DNA from: Bifidobacterium apri
GTDB taxonomy: Bacteria; Actinomycetota; Actinomycetes; Actinomycetales; Bifidobacteriaceae
Direction: 5' to 3'
DNA: 64,000 nucleotides
Assembly: GCF_009299485.1 (NCBI RefSeq)
Contig: NZ_WBSO01000001.1
Location: 186,001-250,000, forward strand
A model generated the notes under the pieces. It was not told the DNA's origin, made no database searches, and saw only the letters and a list, made by a program, of their open reading frames with translations. Each line of letters begins with the position of its first letter. The first letter of the stretch is position 1. Shown piece by piece: positions 53,862-64,000 of the stretch. Both the position numbers and the translations under genes were made by a program.

Positions 53862-55418
53862 TCAGTCCCCGCAGTTCTCGCGATGCGCCTCAAGCGCATG
53901 CAACAGCACCGGCCCCATGGCGGTGATATCGCCTGCACCAACGGTGAACACCACATCCCCGTGATGCGCACGCATCGCCATCATCAGGGCGGCGGTATGC
54001 ATATCGTCAACCGCACGAATCCAATCCTGCGGCTGATGCTCAATACCTTTCGCAGCATCGACGATGGTCTGCGCGGTGATATCTGGGAAGTCCTCCTGCT
54101 TCTCCCGCGCCGGGTAAATGCCGGTCACGATCACATCGTCGGCGAGAGCCAATGCTTCGGCGAACTCGCGTGCGAAGAATTTCGTGCGCGAGAACAGATG
54201 CGGTTGGAACAGCACGCGGATGGCGGCGTGCGGGTAGCGACGGCGTGCCGCGTTGAGCAGTGCGGTGATTTCGGTGGGGTGATGCGCGTAATCGTCGACG
54301 ACGGTGACTTGTTTTTCGCATCCTCGCACCTGGAAACGGCGGGAGGCTCCGAGGAAGCTGCCTGCGGCCTGTGCCGCGGCGTCTGGATCCATACCCAGCA
54401 GGGTGGCGGTGATGATTGCGGCGGTCGCGTTGCGCGCGTTGTGGATGCCCGGGATTTTCAAGCTGACGGGGATGGCGTGCGCTTCGCCGGTGAGTGCCGC
54501 GGGCATGTCGATGGTGAACCGTTCTTCCCCATCGCCGGCGTGTTCGCTTTCGGATGTGATGGTGACGATGGCTGCGTCTGAAGCTTGGGCGACGGCGTCA
54601 AGGATCATTTGCGGGCTGTGCGTGGTGTAGATGACCGTGCGACGCATGACGGCGTCGTCGAGGCCGCGCAGGACATCGAGCGCGCCCGGATCATCGGCGG
54701 TCATGACAATGTGGCCGCGCGCGTGCGACGCGTAGGAGACGAATGCTCCGCAATAGTGGTCGGCGGTGCCGTAGTGGTCCAGATGGTCGGCTTCGGCATT
54801 GGTGATGATGGCGATGTATGGCCGGTATTTGCCGAAACTTCCGTCGGATTCGTCGGCTTCGGCGACGAGGATACGTCCGGTTCCGGCGTGTCCGCCGTCG
54901 AGGGTTTGGCCGTCCGGTCCTTGGATGGTTCCGCCGATTGCGTAGCTGGGGTCTGCCAGCTCGCCGATGCCGGCGTGGACGAGGATATGCGACAGCAGTG
55001 AGCTGGTCGTGGTTTTGCCGTGCGCTCCGGCGACGGCGACCGCATCATGATGATTCATGAGCAGCGCGAGGATGTCGCTGCGATGCACGATATGCGCGCC
55101 TTGTTCCGCTGCTGCCACGATTTCCGGATTATCCGGCTTGATGGCGCTGGAATACACCACGGTTGACGCGCCGCGCACGTTGTCTGCCTGTTGGCCGATG
55201 GCGACCTGGATGCCGAGGGCTTCAAGACGTTCGGTTTTCGCGTTGCGTTCCCTGTCCGAGCCGGTGACGTTGACCCCCTGCTCGTGCAGCATTTCGGCGA
55301 GGACGCTCATGCCCGCCCCTCCGATGCCGATGAAGTGGGTGGTTCCCAAATCGCTGATGTGCTGGTCTTCGTTGAAGGCCGCGACGGTTGGGTCAAGCAC
55401 GATGGGCTCTGTATTCAT
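53862..55418 (-). CDS. murC: MurC, UDP-MurNAc:L-alanine ligase
   Basis: The 518-residue Mur ligase adds L-alanine to UDP-MurNAc. It shows HFIGIGGAGMSVLAEML near residue 29, the ATP loop GAHGKTTTSSLLSHIL near 130, EADESDGSF, and YAHHPTEI in the C-terminal domain (VDDYAHHPTEITALL). The ATG at 55418 gives MNTEPIVLDPTV; an in-frame GTG at 55430 with AGAGAAAG upstream is an alternative. It follows murG, with a gap of about 118 bp, and its stop abuts ftsQ. Confidence 0.95.
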   Translation of the reverse strand: MNTEPIVLDPTVAAFNEDQHISDLGTTHFIGIGGAGMSVLAEMLHEQGVNVTGSDRERNAKTERLEALGIQVAIGQQADNVRGASTVVYSSAIKPDNPEIVAAAEQGAHIVHRSDILALLMNHHDAVAVAGAHGKTTTSSLLSHILVHAGIGELADPSYAIGGTIQGPDGQTLDGGHAGTGRILVAEADESDGSFGKYRPYIAIITNAEADHLDHYGTADHYCGAFVSYASHARGHIVMTADDPGALDVLRGLDDAVMRRTVIYTTHSPQMILDAVAQASDAAIVTITSESEHAGDGEERFTIDMPAALTGEAHAIPVSLKIPGIHNARNATAAIITATLLGMDPDAAAQAAGSFLGASRRFQVRGCEKQVTVVDDYAHHPTEITALLNAARRRYPHAAIRVLFQPHLFSRTKFFAREFAEALALADDVIVTGIYPAREKQEDFPDITAQTIVDAAKGIEHQPQDWIRAVDDMHTAALMMAMRAHHGDVVFTVGAGDITAMGPVLLHALEAHRENCGD

Positions 55419-55536
55419 GATGGAAGGCACTGCTTTCTCTTGGTTGCTGTCCCTATTATGGCATGATATCGGCACGGTGCACGATACCGGCATGACGCTG
55501 GCATGGTGGCTCGTTCGCCGTCTGGGATCCCCGGAC

Positions 55537-56706
55537 CTACCGGCGTGCCGCCGCGAGGCTGAGGATATGCCGGGCCATGATGTCCGCCGCGTCACGAATG
55601 CCGTACTGCCACGCGTGGTCGCCGAGTTCATGCAACCGTTGCGGATCATCAAGAAGTCCGGCGATATGGCCGCGCACCCACGCGGGCGTGAAATCGCTGT
55701 CAGCGACCATCATGCCGCCATCCGCGTCAACGACCGGCTGCGCGTTGAATCGCTGTTCACCATTGCCGATCGGCAGCGGAACATACACCGCAGGCAGACC
55801 GAGCGCGGTCAGCTCGCATACCGTGCCGGCACCCGCCCTGCAGATCACCAGATCAGCGCAAGCGAACGCCAAATCGATACGCTCAAGGTATTGCGCTACA
55901 TGATAATCGCCTTGCCCGGCGTGCGCGGGGTCAAGATCGTTCAACGCATCCGCCCCTGCTTGGGCTGTCACGTCGGCTTCGACTTGCGTATGCTTGCCTT
56001 TGCCGGTCAGGTGGATGATTTGGGCGCGTTGCAACAGGTCGGCGGCGGCTCCAGCGACAGCCTTGTTCAGGCTCAGCGCGCCGAGCGAACCGCCTGTGAC
56101 GACGACCACCGGGCGGTCGGGATCGATGCCCAGCTGGGCTGCTGCCTGCGCGCGAACGGTCGGGTAATCGGTTCTGATATCTGCCGCCAGCTGTGCGATC
56201 GCCGGGCGCAACGGCAGGCCGACCCGCTCGATGACGGTCCCCTTGCCGGGTTTCAGGCCGGTATGTTCGTATGCCGTGCCGATGAAGGACGCCCATTTCG
56301 CGCCAAGCTTGTTGGCCATGCCCGCGCGAGCGTTCTGCTCATGAATCACCACGGGGATACCCATCGTATGGGCGACCGAATAGACAGGTGCGGAAGCATA
56401 CCCGCCGAAACCGACGACGACTTGCGCTTCCCGACGTTCCAGAATCGCACGCACCTTGCGTTTTTCGCGGTTCCACCGCCATGGGAAGGTGATTGCGTCC
56501 TTGTTCGGGCGTCGCGGGAACGGGACTTTTTCCACCGTGTCCAACTCGTAGCCCGCCTGCGGAACCAGATCATGTTCCAATCCGACCGCCGTGCCGATGA
56601 CGCTCAATCCGGCATCGGGTTCAATCCGCCGAATCGCATCCGCGACGGACAGCAACGGGTTCACATGTCCGGCAGTGCCGCCGCCGGCCAATACGATATT
56701 CGTCAT
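55537..56706 (-). CDS. murG: MurG, lipid II GlcNAc-transferase
   Basis: The 389-residue GT-B enzyme makes lipid II at the inner membrane face. The N-terminal glycine loop [15 protein letters not shown] lies at residue 8, [12 protein letters not shown] and [12 protein letters not shown] follow, and the C-terminal domain has [12 protein letters not shown] and [23 protein letters not shown]. Spacing to ftsW is about 180 bp and it shares the strand with the cluster. Length is normal. Confidence 0.96.
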   Translation of the reverse strand: MTNIVLAGGGTAGHVNPLLSVADAIRRIEPDAGLSVIGTAVGLEHDLVPQAGYELDTVEKVPFPRRPNKDAITFPWRWNREKRKVRAILERREAQVVVGFGGYASAPVYSVAHTMGIPVVIHEQNARAGMANKLGAKWASFIGTAYEHTGLKPGKGTVIERVGLPLRPAIAQLAADIRTDYPTVRAQAAAQLGIDPDRPVVVVTGGSLGALSLNKAVAGAAADLLQRAQIIHLTGKGKHTQVEADVTAQAGADALNDLDPAHAGQGDYHVAQYLERIDLAFACADLVICRAGAGTVCELTALGLPAVYVPLPIGNGEQRFNAQPVVDADGGMMVADSDFTPAWVRGHIAGLLDDPQRLHELGDHAWQYGIRDAADIMARHILSLAAARR

Positions 56707-56888
56707 GCTTTCAGCTCACCTCGTGGGTTGCCTTATGGTCCTGTACTGTGCTGGTTCGATGCCACCTGTTCCACGCCTTTCGCGTGGCGCGGCCATCCCC
56801 ACTACTCTACCGCTCGGCTTGCCCCGCAATAGATCCGTTTGTCGAACCTATCGAAACCGCGTTCCGAGCAACGGCAACTCGCCGGCGT

Positions 56889-58430
56889 TCACGAATTGAG
56901 CCGGTTGGTCGCCGTAGCGATCTGCGTCTCCTGACGCATCATACTCATCGCCACTCCTGCTGCGGTCAGACACATGATCAGCGATGAACCGCCTGCCGAC
57001 ACGAACGGCATCGGCACGCCCATCACCGGCAGCAGTCCGATGACGACCATGATGTTGACCAGCGCCTGGCCGACGATCCACACCGCGATAGAAATCAGCA
57101 CGATGGATGTGTACCGGTCTTTTGATTGTAGGGCGATGCATGCCAGGCACCAGCCGATCAGCAGGAACATGAGCACGATGATGATCGCGCCGACGTACCC
57201 CAGTTCCTCGCCGATGATCGCGAAAATGAAATCGTTGTGCGCTTCCGGCAGATAGTTCCACTTCTCACGGGAATTACCCAGTCCCACCCCGGCGAAACCG
57301 CCTGAGGCGAGCGCGAATTTCGCGTGCACGCTTTGATAGCAGGTCCCCTGCAGCTGGGCGGTGTTGCACTTGGTGTATGCGGAAAGCACACGGTCGAGAC
57401 GATTCGGGCTTTGAACAACGAGCAGCGCTCCGAGTGCGACGACTGCGGCACCCATGACGCCGAACCATGACATAGGCATGCCGCCCAGCAGCAGAACAAC
57501 CACACCGATGATCAGGATGATCATGTCGGTGCCCATGTCGCGGCCGAGTATCACCAGCATGCAGCACAACATCAGCATGATGACCGGCAAGGCGTATGGC
57601 CAGTGGTCCTTGCCGACGCTGCGTTGGGATGCGATGACGACACCGAGCGGCATCCACAGGCACACCGCGAGTTTCATGAACTCGGCGGGCTGCATCGTGA
57701 CGATGCCGAGGTTGACCCATCCGGTGTTGCCCTGATAGTTGACGCCAAGCGGGGACATGGTCAGCAGCTGAAACGCCCATGCGATCAGGAGGATGATGCC
57801 GGAAAACCTGCGGTATGCCGGCGCTTTGACGCGGGATGCCCCAAAGCAGAGCACCAGGCCGATCAGGCAGAATTTACCTTGGGTGAAGGCTTGGGACCAT
57901 GGGCTTTTGCCGCTTGAGATATTGCTGATCGCCGAGCTGGAGAACACCATGACCGCACCGAGGAAGGTGAGGAACAACACCGCTCCGATGAAGCCGTGAT
58001 AGCACCACAGGGGGCTTTTGAGCATATGGATTCCACGCGCATCCCCCGTGGTGGCCGGATTGATGACCGGCTTGATGTCCGGAATGGTTTTTTCCATCGC
58101 CATGATGCGTTTCGGGGACATGCCGTCTTTGAATTGTTCCCACAGGCGTGCAAGCCTGCCTTGGGGTACAGGCGGTTCGGCTTCGGCGGCTGGAATGGCG
58201 CGCCTGCTCCGCGCTCCCCCGGTTTTCTTGTAGGCGCTTGGCGTGCCGCCCGCTTCGGCAGGCCGGCGAGAGCGCCGGGACGGCGGCTGAACGGGTTGCG
58301 ACCCGGTCGGCGTGAGAATGTCGAAATCCTCGGCGCCACGGGCTTCGTCCCGCCGCTGCCTTGGAAACACGGTCGAGTGGGCTGTGCGCGCTCTGCGTTC
58401 GCCGCGTCGCTTCGGTTCAGTGCTCGCCAT
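56889..58430 (-). CDS. ftsW: FtsW, septal SEDS glycosyltransferase
   Basis: The 513-residue membrane protein polymerises septal peptidoglycan with FtsI. About ten membrane segments begin near residue 137; the SEDS signature [17 protein letters not shown] and [15 protein letters not shown] are present. About 130 residues of basic, Arg/Pro-rich cytoplasmic sequence precede the first segment, longer than usual. The ATG at 58430 overlaps the end of murD by 14 bases; the ribosome-binding site is weak, so coupling is likely. Confidence 0.93.
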   Translation of the reverse strand: MASTEPKRRGERRARTAHSTVFPRQRRDEARGAEDFDILTPTGSQPVQPPSRRSRRPAEAGGTPSAYKKTGGARSRRAIPAAEAEPPVPQGRLARLWEQFKDGMSPKRIMAMEKTIPDIKPVINPATTGDARGIHMLKSPLWCYHGFIGAVLFLTFLGAVMVFSSSAISNISSGKSPWSQAFTQGKFCLIGLVLCFGASRVKAPAYRRFSGIILLIAWAFQLLTMSPLGVNYQGNTGWVNLGIVTMQPAEFMKLAVCLWMPLGVVIASQRSVGKDHWPYALPVIMLMLCCMLVILGRDMGTDMIILIIGVVVLLLGGMPMSWFGVMGAAVVALGALLVVQSPNRLDRVLSAYTKCNTAQLQGTCYQSVHAKFALASGGFAGVGLGNSREKWNYLPEAHNDFIFAIIGEELGYVGAIIIVLMFLLIGWCLACIALQSKDRYTSIVLISIAVWIVGQALVNIMVVIGLLPVMGVPMPFVSAGGSSLIMCLTAAGVAMSMMRQETQIATATNRLNS

Positions 58431-59886
58431 GCGAATCAACCCACTGTTGCGCCGACCGCGCGAACTGGTCGCCACGGTCTGCATACGAGCGGAACTGGTC
58501 CATGGAAGCGCATGCCGGCGCCATGAGCACGATGTCACCCGCCTTGGCATACCTTCCCGCGGCTTCGACGGCGCGCTGCATCACCGTGGACGCGTCGGCC
58601 GGATCAATGACAGTGACGGGAATGTCGGGCGCGGACACCTTGAACGCGTCAATCATCGGCTCCTGGTCAACGCCGATGATCACCGCGGCCTTGATGGTCT
58701 TGGCTTGGTCGCGCACCAATTGTTCGAACCGAGCGCCTTTGGCCAGGCCGCCGGCGATCCACACCACGGATTTCGGGGCGAAACTGGACAGGGATGCGTG
58801 CGCGGCATGCGCGTTCGTGGCCTTGGAATCATCCACGAACCGGATGTCGCCAGTTTCCAGATGCGCGGTCGCGACGGTCTGGATTCGATGCCCTCCGGGA
58901 GCGAAGGCGCGCAGCGCGTCCAAGGATGTGCGCAAGTCAGCCCCCGCACCGAGCACGAGCGCGATCGCGGTCAACGCGTCGGCAAGCAGATGCGGGTAAA
59001 CCGTGCCGTCAGGTTCGCACAAGTGACTGAAATCGGTGATTTTCGCCACACGTTGCGCGGTGCCCGGCTGTCCGCCGGCGATACCGCTACGGTCGACGAT
59101 CCACCCCTCATCGACGCCGATCTGCCCGTCATCAGGCGCGTGCAGCGTAAAACCGATGCTGCGGCAACCCGGCGCGGTGTGGGCGGCATGAGCCAACGCG
59201 GTCACCCGGGCGTCGTCGGCATTGTAGACCAGCGCGCGTTGAGCGCGGTGGAAGACCTTGCTTTTGTCGGCGGCATAGTTGTCGATTCCGCCGTGCCAGT
59301 CGAGATGGTCATCGGCGATATTGGTGATGGCCGCACATTCCAGCGCCAGGGAATCCGTGAAATGCAGCTGGAACGAGCTCAATTCGACGCACAAGGCATC
59401 ATTGTCCGGGTCGACTGCGGCATGCGAGACGGCTTTGCCGATATTGCCGACCGCCGGGGCGTTGAGCCCGCACGCGGTGAGCATGGCGGAAGTCATTTCG
59501 GTGGTCGAGGTTTTGCCGTTGGTTCCGGTGATGCCGATCCACGGTGCCGGGCTGCCCGTGCGGCGGGAATCCACCCGCAGCCTCCAGGCAAGCTCGACTT
59601 CGGAGCATACGGGAATGCCTCGGCGCTGCGCCTCGAGAATGAACGGGGTCCTGGGCGTGAACACCGGCGATGTCATCACCAGGTCAATCCGATCCCAATC
59701 GATATCGTCGAAGGAATGCAGATCGGCTTCAGGTTTGCGCTCGTCGACGCTGATCACGTCTTTGGCGCGCCCCTTGAGCACCTCGACCATGCTGCGGCCG
59801 GATACGCCAAGCCCTGCGACCAGAACCGTCATATCGGCGATCGTTGTGCCGCCGTTGCTTGTCCCGACGTTTCGTTCGTCGTTCAT
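58417..59886 (-). CDS. murD: MurD, D-glutamate ligase
   Basis: The 489-residue Mur ligase adds D-glutamate to UDP-MurNAc-L-Ala. [17 protein letters not shown] near residue 21, the ATP loop [14 protein letters not shown] near 118, [20 protein letters not shown] and [11 protein letters not shown] are all MurD motifs. AAGAGA precedes the ATG weakly. It overlaps ftsW by 14 bases and follows mraY by about 80. Confidence 0.96.
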   Translation of the reverse strand: MNDERNVGTSNGGTTIADMTVLVAGLGVSGRSMVEVLKGRAKDVISVDERKPEADLHSFDDIDWDRIDLVMTSPVFTPRTPFILEAQRRGIPVCSEVELAWRLRVDSRRTGSPAPWIGITGTNGKTSTTEMTSAMLTACGLNAPAVGNIGKAVSHAAVDPDNDALCVELSSFQLHFTDSLALECAAITNIADDHLDWHGGIDNYAADKSKVFHRAQRALVYNADDARVTALAHAAHTAPGCRSIGFTLHAPDDGQIGVDEGWIVDRSGIAGGQPGTAQRVAKITDFSHLCEPDGTVYPHLLADALTAIALVLGAGADLRTSLDALRAFAPGGHRIQTVATAHLETGDIRFVDDSKATNAHAAHASLSSFAPKSVVWIAGGLAKGARFEQLVRDQAKTIKAAVIIGVDQEPMIDAFKVSAPDIPVTVIDPADASTVMQRAVEAAGRYAKAGDIVLMAPACASMDQFRSYADRGDQFARSAQQWVDSHGEH

Positions 59887-59964
59887 GTCATCTCTTTTCC
59901 GCGCTTGCGCGCAATCCGCAGGTTTTCGACACGACCGTAACGCCTTCCGGTTACGGAATGCGTG

Positions 59965-61068
59965 TTACAGCAACAATCCGGAACGGGTCACCCAATCGCC
60001 GTAGAAGATCATGACCGCAGCCAAGGTGAACAGCAGTTCGATCATCCAGAACCGGACGACAACCTTGCCTTCGCTCCATCCGAGCAGTTCGAAATGATGA
60101 TGGATCGGCGCCATTTTGAACACGCGCTTGTGAGTGAGTTTGAAGCAGCTGACCTGGATGACGTCGGACATGACTTCGATGACGAACAAGCCGCCCAAGA
60201 TGATGGCAAGGAACTCCGTATGCGTGGCGATGGACAGTGCGGAGAACAGGCCGCCCAAGGCGAGGGATCCGGTGTCTCCCATGAAAATCGTCGCAGGGTT
60301 GGAGTTGTACCACAGGAAACCGAAGCAGGCGACCGCCGCGCACACCGCGATGATGGACAGGTCAAGCGGGTCGGATACCGCATACGCGTAGCCTTCATGC
60401 CCGGTACCCTTGAGGTGGTAGCACTCCCAGTAGGCGATGATCGCGTAGCCGGCGAAGGCGATCATCGATGAGCCTGACGCCAACCCGTCAAGACCGTCGG
60501 TCAGGTTCACGGCGTTCGTCCATGCCGTCATCAGGAAGTTCACCCAGATGATGAACAGAATCATCGCACCGACCTTGCCGGCGGATTCAAAATTCCAAAA
60601 CGGCTTCTCGATGAAACTCATACCCGCCTGTGCGCTTGGGAACCCCGACTTCGTGGGGATGATCAGCGCAAGCACCGCGTAGCAGGTCGCGAAAATGAAC
60701 TGGCCGATGAACTTGGCGTGCACCGACAACCCCAGATTCTGCTTCTTGCGGACCTTCGCAAAATCGTCAATGAACCCGAGCAAGCCCATCGAGATCATGG
60801 CGAACAGCACCAGCGCCGCCGACCATGAGGGCACCGAGCCGCCCGTGCAGAACCGGTACACCGCGGAGGCGCCCCACCCCAGCACAATCGCCAGCACGAT
60901 GATCAAGCCGCCCATCGTAGGCGTGCCGCGTTTGATCTGATGCGATTTTGGACCATCCTGACGGATGTACTGGCCATAATGCAGCTTGTGCACGATGTCG
61001 ATCAGCACTGGAGTGCCGAAAAACACGACCAGCAGCGAGACCACGATGCCGATGATAAGCGAAATCAC
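59965..61068 (-). CDS. mraY: MraY, phospho-MurNAc-pentapeptide transferase
   Basis: The 367-residue membrane protein makes lipid I. About ten membrane segments are visible, with HQIKRGTPTMGGLI near residue 43, NAVNLTDGLDGLASG (catalytic Asp) near 185, FMGDTGSLALGG near 268 and IHHHFELLGW near 323. All key residues appear intact. It lies 24 bp after murF. Confidence 0.96.
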   Translation of the reverse strand: MISLIIGIVVSLLVVFFGTPVLIDIVHKLHYGQYIRQDGPKSHQIKRGTPTMGGLIIVLAIVLGWGASAVYRFCTGGSVPSWSAALVLFAMISMGLLGFIDDFAKVRKKQNLGLSVHAKFIGQFIFATCYAVLALIIPTKSGFPSAQAGMSFIEKPFWNFESAGKVGAMILFIIWVNFLMTAWTNAVNLTDGLDGLASGSSMIAFAGYAIIAYWECYHLKGTGHEGYAYAVSDPLDLSIIAVCAAVACFGFLWYNSNPATIFMGDTGSLALGGLFSALSIATHTEFLAIILGGLFVIEVMSDVIQVSCFKLTHKRVFKMAPIHHHFELLGWSEGKVVVRFWMIELLFTLAAVMIFYGDWVTRSGLLL

Positions 61069-61092
61069 TGTCTACTCCACTTCTTGCACGGC

Positions 61093-62607
61093 TCACAGAG
61101 CCTTGTCAGACCAACGTTCAGCCAATGCGCTCAGCCCGGAAACATGCGACCCCTTGAGCAGCACCACCGTATCGGTATGATGCGCCGCAGCGGACATGAC
61201 AAGGCGGTCGGCCTCAGCTGTGTCATGCACCCAGTGTATCGGGACGTCGGCACGTGCGGCGGCGTCGAGATACTCCCGCGCACCTTGGGACATGGCTTCG
61301 GCGAGCGCGTCGAAATGCTTGTCTTCGACGTTGCCGACCGCAATCAGCTCATCGACACCATGAGCGAGGGCGTATTCGCCGATCAGGCGATGTTGTTCGC
61401 GTTCGCTGTCGCCCAGTTCGAGCATCGCCCCGAGCACGGCGATCCGGTATGGCTGTGTGGTCTCCTTCGCATGCCATGCGGCCAAGCCGTCGAGACCTGC
61501 TTTCATGGAATCCGGGTTCGCGTTGAAGGAGTCGTCGATCAGCGTGAACGACACGTCCCCGCGGCGCACGGTCGAGACGGCCATGCGGTGCGCGCTGATA
61601 TGGTGCACGTCGCCGAGCACTTCCGCCACGCGTTCCAACGGCATACCGCACCGGCGGGCCACGGTCGCGGCGGCGAGCGCGTTGACGACGTTGTGTCTGC
61701 CTCCGATACCGAGCGTCACCGGGGCGGTCGACCCATCGGCATCCACCAGGGCGAACGACGGATGGCCCAGATCGTCAAGATTCACGTCGCGGGCGGTGAC
61801 TTTCGGGGCGGAAGAATCGGGCCGGATGTCATCGACGCCGAACCACAGCACGTCCCCCGGCGCGATCGCCTGCATGGCGGCGACATGCACGTCCCCGGCG
61901 TTGAGCACTGCCGTGCCTGAAGGCACCAAGCCGCGCACGATCTCGCTTTTGGCTTGAGCGATGCGTTCCGGCGAGCCGAATTCGCCGAGATGGGCGACGC
62001 CGACCTTAAGGACGACCGCGATATCAGGCGGTGCGATTGTGGTCAGATGCGCGATCTCACCCACATGGTTGGCGCCCATTTCGGCGACCAGGAACCGGGT
62101 TGTCTTGCCGACTTTGAGGGCGGTCAGGGGCAGGCCGATTTCGTTATTGAACGATCCGACCGGGGCGACTGTCTGCCCCATGTCTTCCAGCAATGCGTGC
62201 AGCAGATCCTTGGTGGTGGTTTTGCCTACCGAACCGGTGATGCCCACGATGGTGAAATCGCCTTCGGCTTTCCGCCGGGCTGCGAGATTATAGGCTGCGA
62301 GCCGTCCCAGCGCCTCCACGCAATCGTGAACGACGACCTGGGCGACGGGCGCATCCACCTCATGCTGGACGATGGCGACCGCGGCACCGCTCTGGGCGGC
62401 TTTCCCCACGAAATCATGACCGTCCACATGTTCACCGGGAATCGCCACGAATACGGATTCCGCACGCACCTGCCGTGAATCGCTGACCACTGACGGCTCG
62501 AACTGCCCTTGTGGCGCCTGCACGTGATCGGGAATCACCAGTGTGCCGTCCACAGCGTGGGCGATCTGTTCAAGGGTTACCGGCATCATGCCCGTCTCCT
62601 GTGTCAT
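61093..62607 (-). CDS. murF: MurF, D-alanyl-D-alanine adding ligase
   Basis: The 504-residue Mur ligase completes the pentapeptide. The ATP loop GITGSVGKTTTKDLL lies near residue 121; EMGANHVGEIAHL, SFNANPDSMKAGLDGL and LGAMLELGDSEREQH are typical of MurF. The start at 62607 has GGAAGGAAC upstream; an upstream in-frame extension of 32 residues is Gln/Asp-rich and unsupported. It follows the MurE-like gene by about 180 bp. Confidence 0.95.
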   Translation of the reverse strand: MTQETGMMPVTLEQIAHAVDGTLVIPDHVQAPQGQFEPSVVSDSRQVRAESVFVAIPGEHVDGHDFVGKAAQSGAAVAIVQHEVDAPVAQVVVHDCVEALGRLAAYNLAARRKAEGDFTIVGITGSVGKTTTKDLLHALLEDMGQTVAPVGSFNNEIGLPLTALKVGKTTRFLVAEMGANHVGEIAHLTTIAPPDIAVVLKVGVAHLGEFGSPERIAQAKSEIVRGLVPSGTAVLNAGDVHVAAMQAIAPGDVLWFGVDDIRPDSSAPKVTARDVNLDDLGHPSFALVDADGSTAPVTLGIGGRHNVVNALAAATVARRCGMPLERVAEVLGDVHHISAHRMAVSTVRRGDVSFTLIDDSFNANPDSMKAGLDGLAAWHAKETTQPYRIAVLGAMLELGDSEREQHRLIGEYALAHGVDELIAVGNVEDKHFDALAEAMSQGAREYLDAAARADVPIHWVHDTAEADRLVMSAAAHHTDTVVLLKGSHVSGLSALAERWSDKAL

Positions 62608-62790
62608 TTCCGTTCCTTCCTGCTCGTCTGTCTGCTGCTCATCGTTCTGCTTCGCTGTCCGATGTTGCATTCCTTGCGAATCCGCTGTGTCACGCATCGC
62701 CATCCCAAACCGCCGAAACGTTGAACCATATGGATGCCGCTTGCCTTTCGGAAGCCGACGGCTCTCGCCACCGGTACCGCTCTGCCGCGC

Positions 62791-63684
62791 TCACTGCATT
62801 TCGCTCGATACGCGCAACGCGTTGCGGATATTGGATTTGCGCACGCCAGCCGCCATGACCATCGCGATAGACAAGCTCAGCCGCGATACATCGCCGACAC
62901 CCGCCGACCCGTCCATCGCTTCAGCGGCGATGTCATCGGTTTCGGCATCACGCTGATAAATCATCTGATTGTTGCTTTCAAGAGAGAAGCCGTACCGTTG
63001 CGTCCATTCAGCCAACGTGGCCTTGAGCGCAAACGGCGTCAGCGCATCACAACTGCCTGCGACGTCAACGGTCGCGCCCTCCAGCGCATGATCCGCCAAC
63101 GTACCGGGATCGAGGGCGATGATAATCGCAGAGGCGCCATCTTCAGCGCATACCGCCATCACATGCTGGATGTCATAGACGTCAAGCGGGTATGACAGGT
63201 TGAGCTGCCGTTCCAGCGATGACGAACCGGCGGCATTGACCTGCCCGACCGGATTGCCAAGCATGTGCAGGAACGAAGCCAGACGGATGGCTGTAGCCTG
63301 GACCTCATCGCCGTCATGCCCGCCGACTACGAACACCGCCAGCGCGCGGGAGGGCTCCCCCGCCATCGTCGCTGCAAGCGCGCCCACCTGCTCGGGCGTG
63401 GGCTGCGCGATAATCACCGGGTATCCGGCCTGTCGCGCCACCGGTTCGCTCGAATGGGGCACCATCGCAGCATACGCACCGCGAGAGTGGGCAATGCGCA
63501 AGGTTTCCGCATCCACGTCCTGCAACGGGGTGAACAGCGAGCCAGGCATAATCGCATCAAGATCACTGCTGATCGATGTGATGGTTACCCCTCCGGCGAA
63601 TTGGGGAACGAGCTCGAAACCGTACCGAGAGCAAATATCACCCAGCGTCATCCGCCGTCCCACGGCCTCAGTCACCACGCTCAT
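62791..63684 (-). CDS. MurE-like protein lacking the ATP-binding loop
   Basis: The 297-residue protein sits between ftsI and murF, the normal place of murE. Its first 120 residues resemble the UDP-binding N-domain of MurE (ITSISSDLDAIMPGSLFTPL, RIAHSRGAYAAMVP, VGALAATMAGEPSRALAVF). Where the P-loop GTNGKT should follow, it reads VVGGHDGDEVQATAIRLASF, so ATP binding of the Mur type is unlikely. The rest does not match a full ligase and the length is about 60 per cent of one. GAAAGGGG supports the start. It may be a scaffold or regulator, or a decaying murE; the intact frame favours a retained role. Confidence 0.65.
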   Translation of the reverse strand: MSVVTEAVGRRMTLGDICSRYGFELVPQFAGGVTITSISSDLDAIMPGSLFTPLQDVDAETLRIAHSRGAYAAMVPHSSEPVARQAGYPVIIAQPTPEQVGALAATMAGEPSRALAVFVVGGHDGDEVQATAIRLASFLHMLGNPVGQVNAAGSSSLERQLNLSYPLDVYDIQHVMAVCAEDGASAIIIALDPGTLADHALEGATVDVAGSCDALTPFALKATLAEWTQRYGFSLESNNQMIYQRDAETDDIAAEAMDGSAGVGDVSRLSLSIAMVMAAGVRKSNIRNALRVSSEMQ

Positions 63685-63832
63685 CAGACGCCCCTTTCTT
63701 GTTGTGCAAGCCCTACTGTCTCCACAGTATGCGCGCCCGCGAAAACCGCACCAAGCTGCGATGCGGCCGACATCCAAGCCGGCCTGCGTATGCTGTACGA
63801 CGCCGGACGTGTCGTATGCTGCGTCATGTCAA

Positions 63833-64000
63833 TCACCACGTCACCGGGATAGCATCGGTGCGCGGCGTGGACGTCGGCACCTGATACTTCTGCATAAGGA
63901 ATTCACCGATGGTCTTGAAAATCGGGCCTGCCGTCAAACCACCATAGGTGCCGTCCGGATCCTTGAGAATGACCGTAACCACGAAACGCGGATTGTCCGC
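63833..64000 (-). CDS. ftsI: FtsI (penicillin-binding protein 2/3), C-terminal end, partial
   Basis: The final 55 codons of a leftward gene cut by the window edge. ADNPRFVVTVILKDPDG and YGGLTAGPIFKTIGEFLMQ match the C-terminus of class B penicillin-binding proteins, and the place before murF and the MurE-like gene fits FtsI, the septal transpeptidase. The stop at 63833-63835 is followed by 148 bp before the MurE-like gene, where GTATGCTG occurs twice. Confidence 0.85.
   Translation of the reverse strand, partial: ADNPRFVVTVILKDPDGTYGGLTAGPIFKTIGEFLMQKYQVPTSTPRTDAIPVTW

Noticed and set aside
55057..56832. 591-codon frame antisense to murC and murG
   Set aside because: Shadow of two well-recognised genes.

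Overview
The window looks like a chromosomal segment of a Bifidobacterium. The evidence is the high-GC coding style, a tmRNA whose tag reads AKSNRTEFALAA, a 24-residue actinobacterial ribosomal protein bL37, a SigH-type sigma factor next to a Cys-rich partner, and a division/cell-wall (dcw) cluster ordered ftsI - murE-like - murF - mraY - murD - ftsW - murG - murC - ftsQ. The genus call is inference from gene content and recalled family features; I would not name a species. No rRNA or tRNA gene was seen.

Layout. 1-16 kb is mostly core: an aldose epimerase, bL37, sigma/anti-sigma, a DnaQ-like exonuclease, and a peptidoglycan group (MurE, a FemABX transferase, a DegT aminotransferase, an AslA-type ATP-grasp ligase), then nudix-folC-smc read leftward. 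16-30 kb is accessory and metabolic: aminopeptidase P, a DUF559-like protein, a ROK regulator with fructokinase and an MFS sugar transporter, a secreted GH5 cellulase with two CBM2 modules, and a cupin/methyltransferase pair. 30-31.6 kb holds a broken gene of unknown family. 31.8-44 kb is a type I restriction-modification locus (hsdR-hsdM-mrr-hsdS) followed by a tyrosine recombinase and three silent hsdS cassettes in mixed orientation: a specificity-switching system. 44-52 kb holds an IS30 remnant, dtd, ssrA, a MATE transporter, a stand-alone PD-(D/E)XK restriction-like gene in an AT-rich patch, and a second exonuclease. 52.2-64 kb is the leftward dcw cluster.

How the genes fit together. The functional MurE (515 aa) lies at 4.3 kb, outside dcw, and lacks the DNPR-type diaminopimelate motif. 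The usual murE slot in dcw holds a 297-aa protein that resembles a Mur-ligase N-terminal domain but has no P-loop. With the FemABX and AslA-like genes beside MurE this suggests lysine- or ornithine-type peptidoglycan with an amino-acid bridge.

The most unusual signals are non-coding. (1) Seven units at 24201-24666 repeat every 73-74 bp (seven helical turns), each carrying TGTGAG-N6-CTCACA. Between the palindromes the sequence varies, except that two units share an identical 38-nt insert. (2) About thirty copies of a roughly 26-bp imperfect palindrome (consensus GTTGCGYATG, a short centre, CATACGCAAC) lie in five intergenic clusters and in no gene I recognise. One cluster contains a 207-bp duplication and another a duplicated palindrome-linker-palindrome unit. 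(3) Two intergenic stretches show degenerate repeats of about 10 bp. I cannot assign a function to any of these and found nothing matching them from memory.
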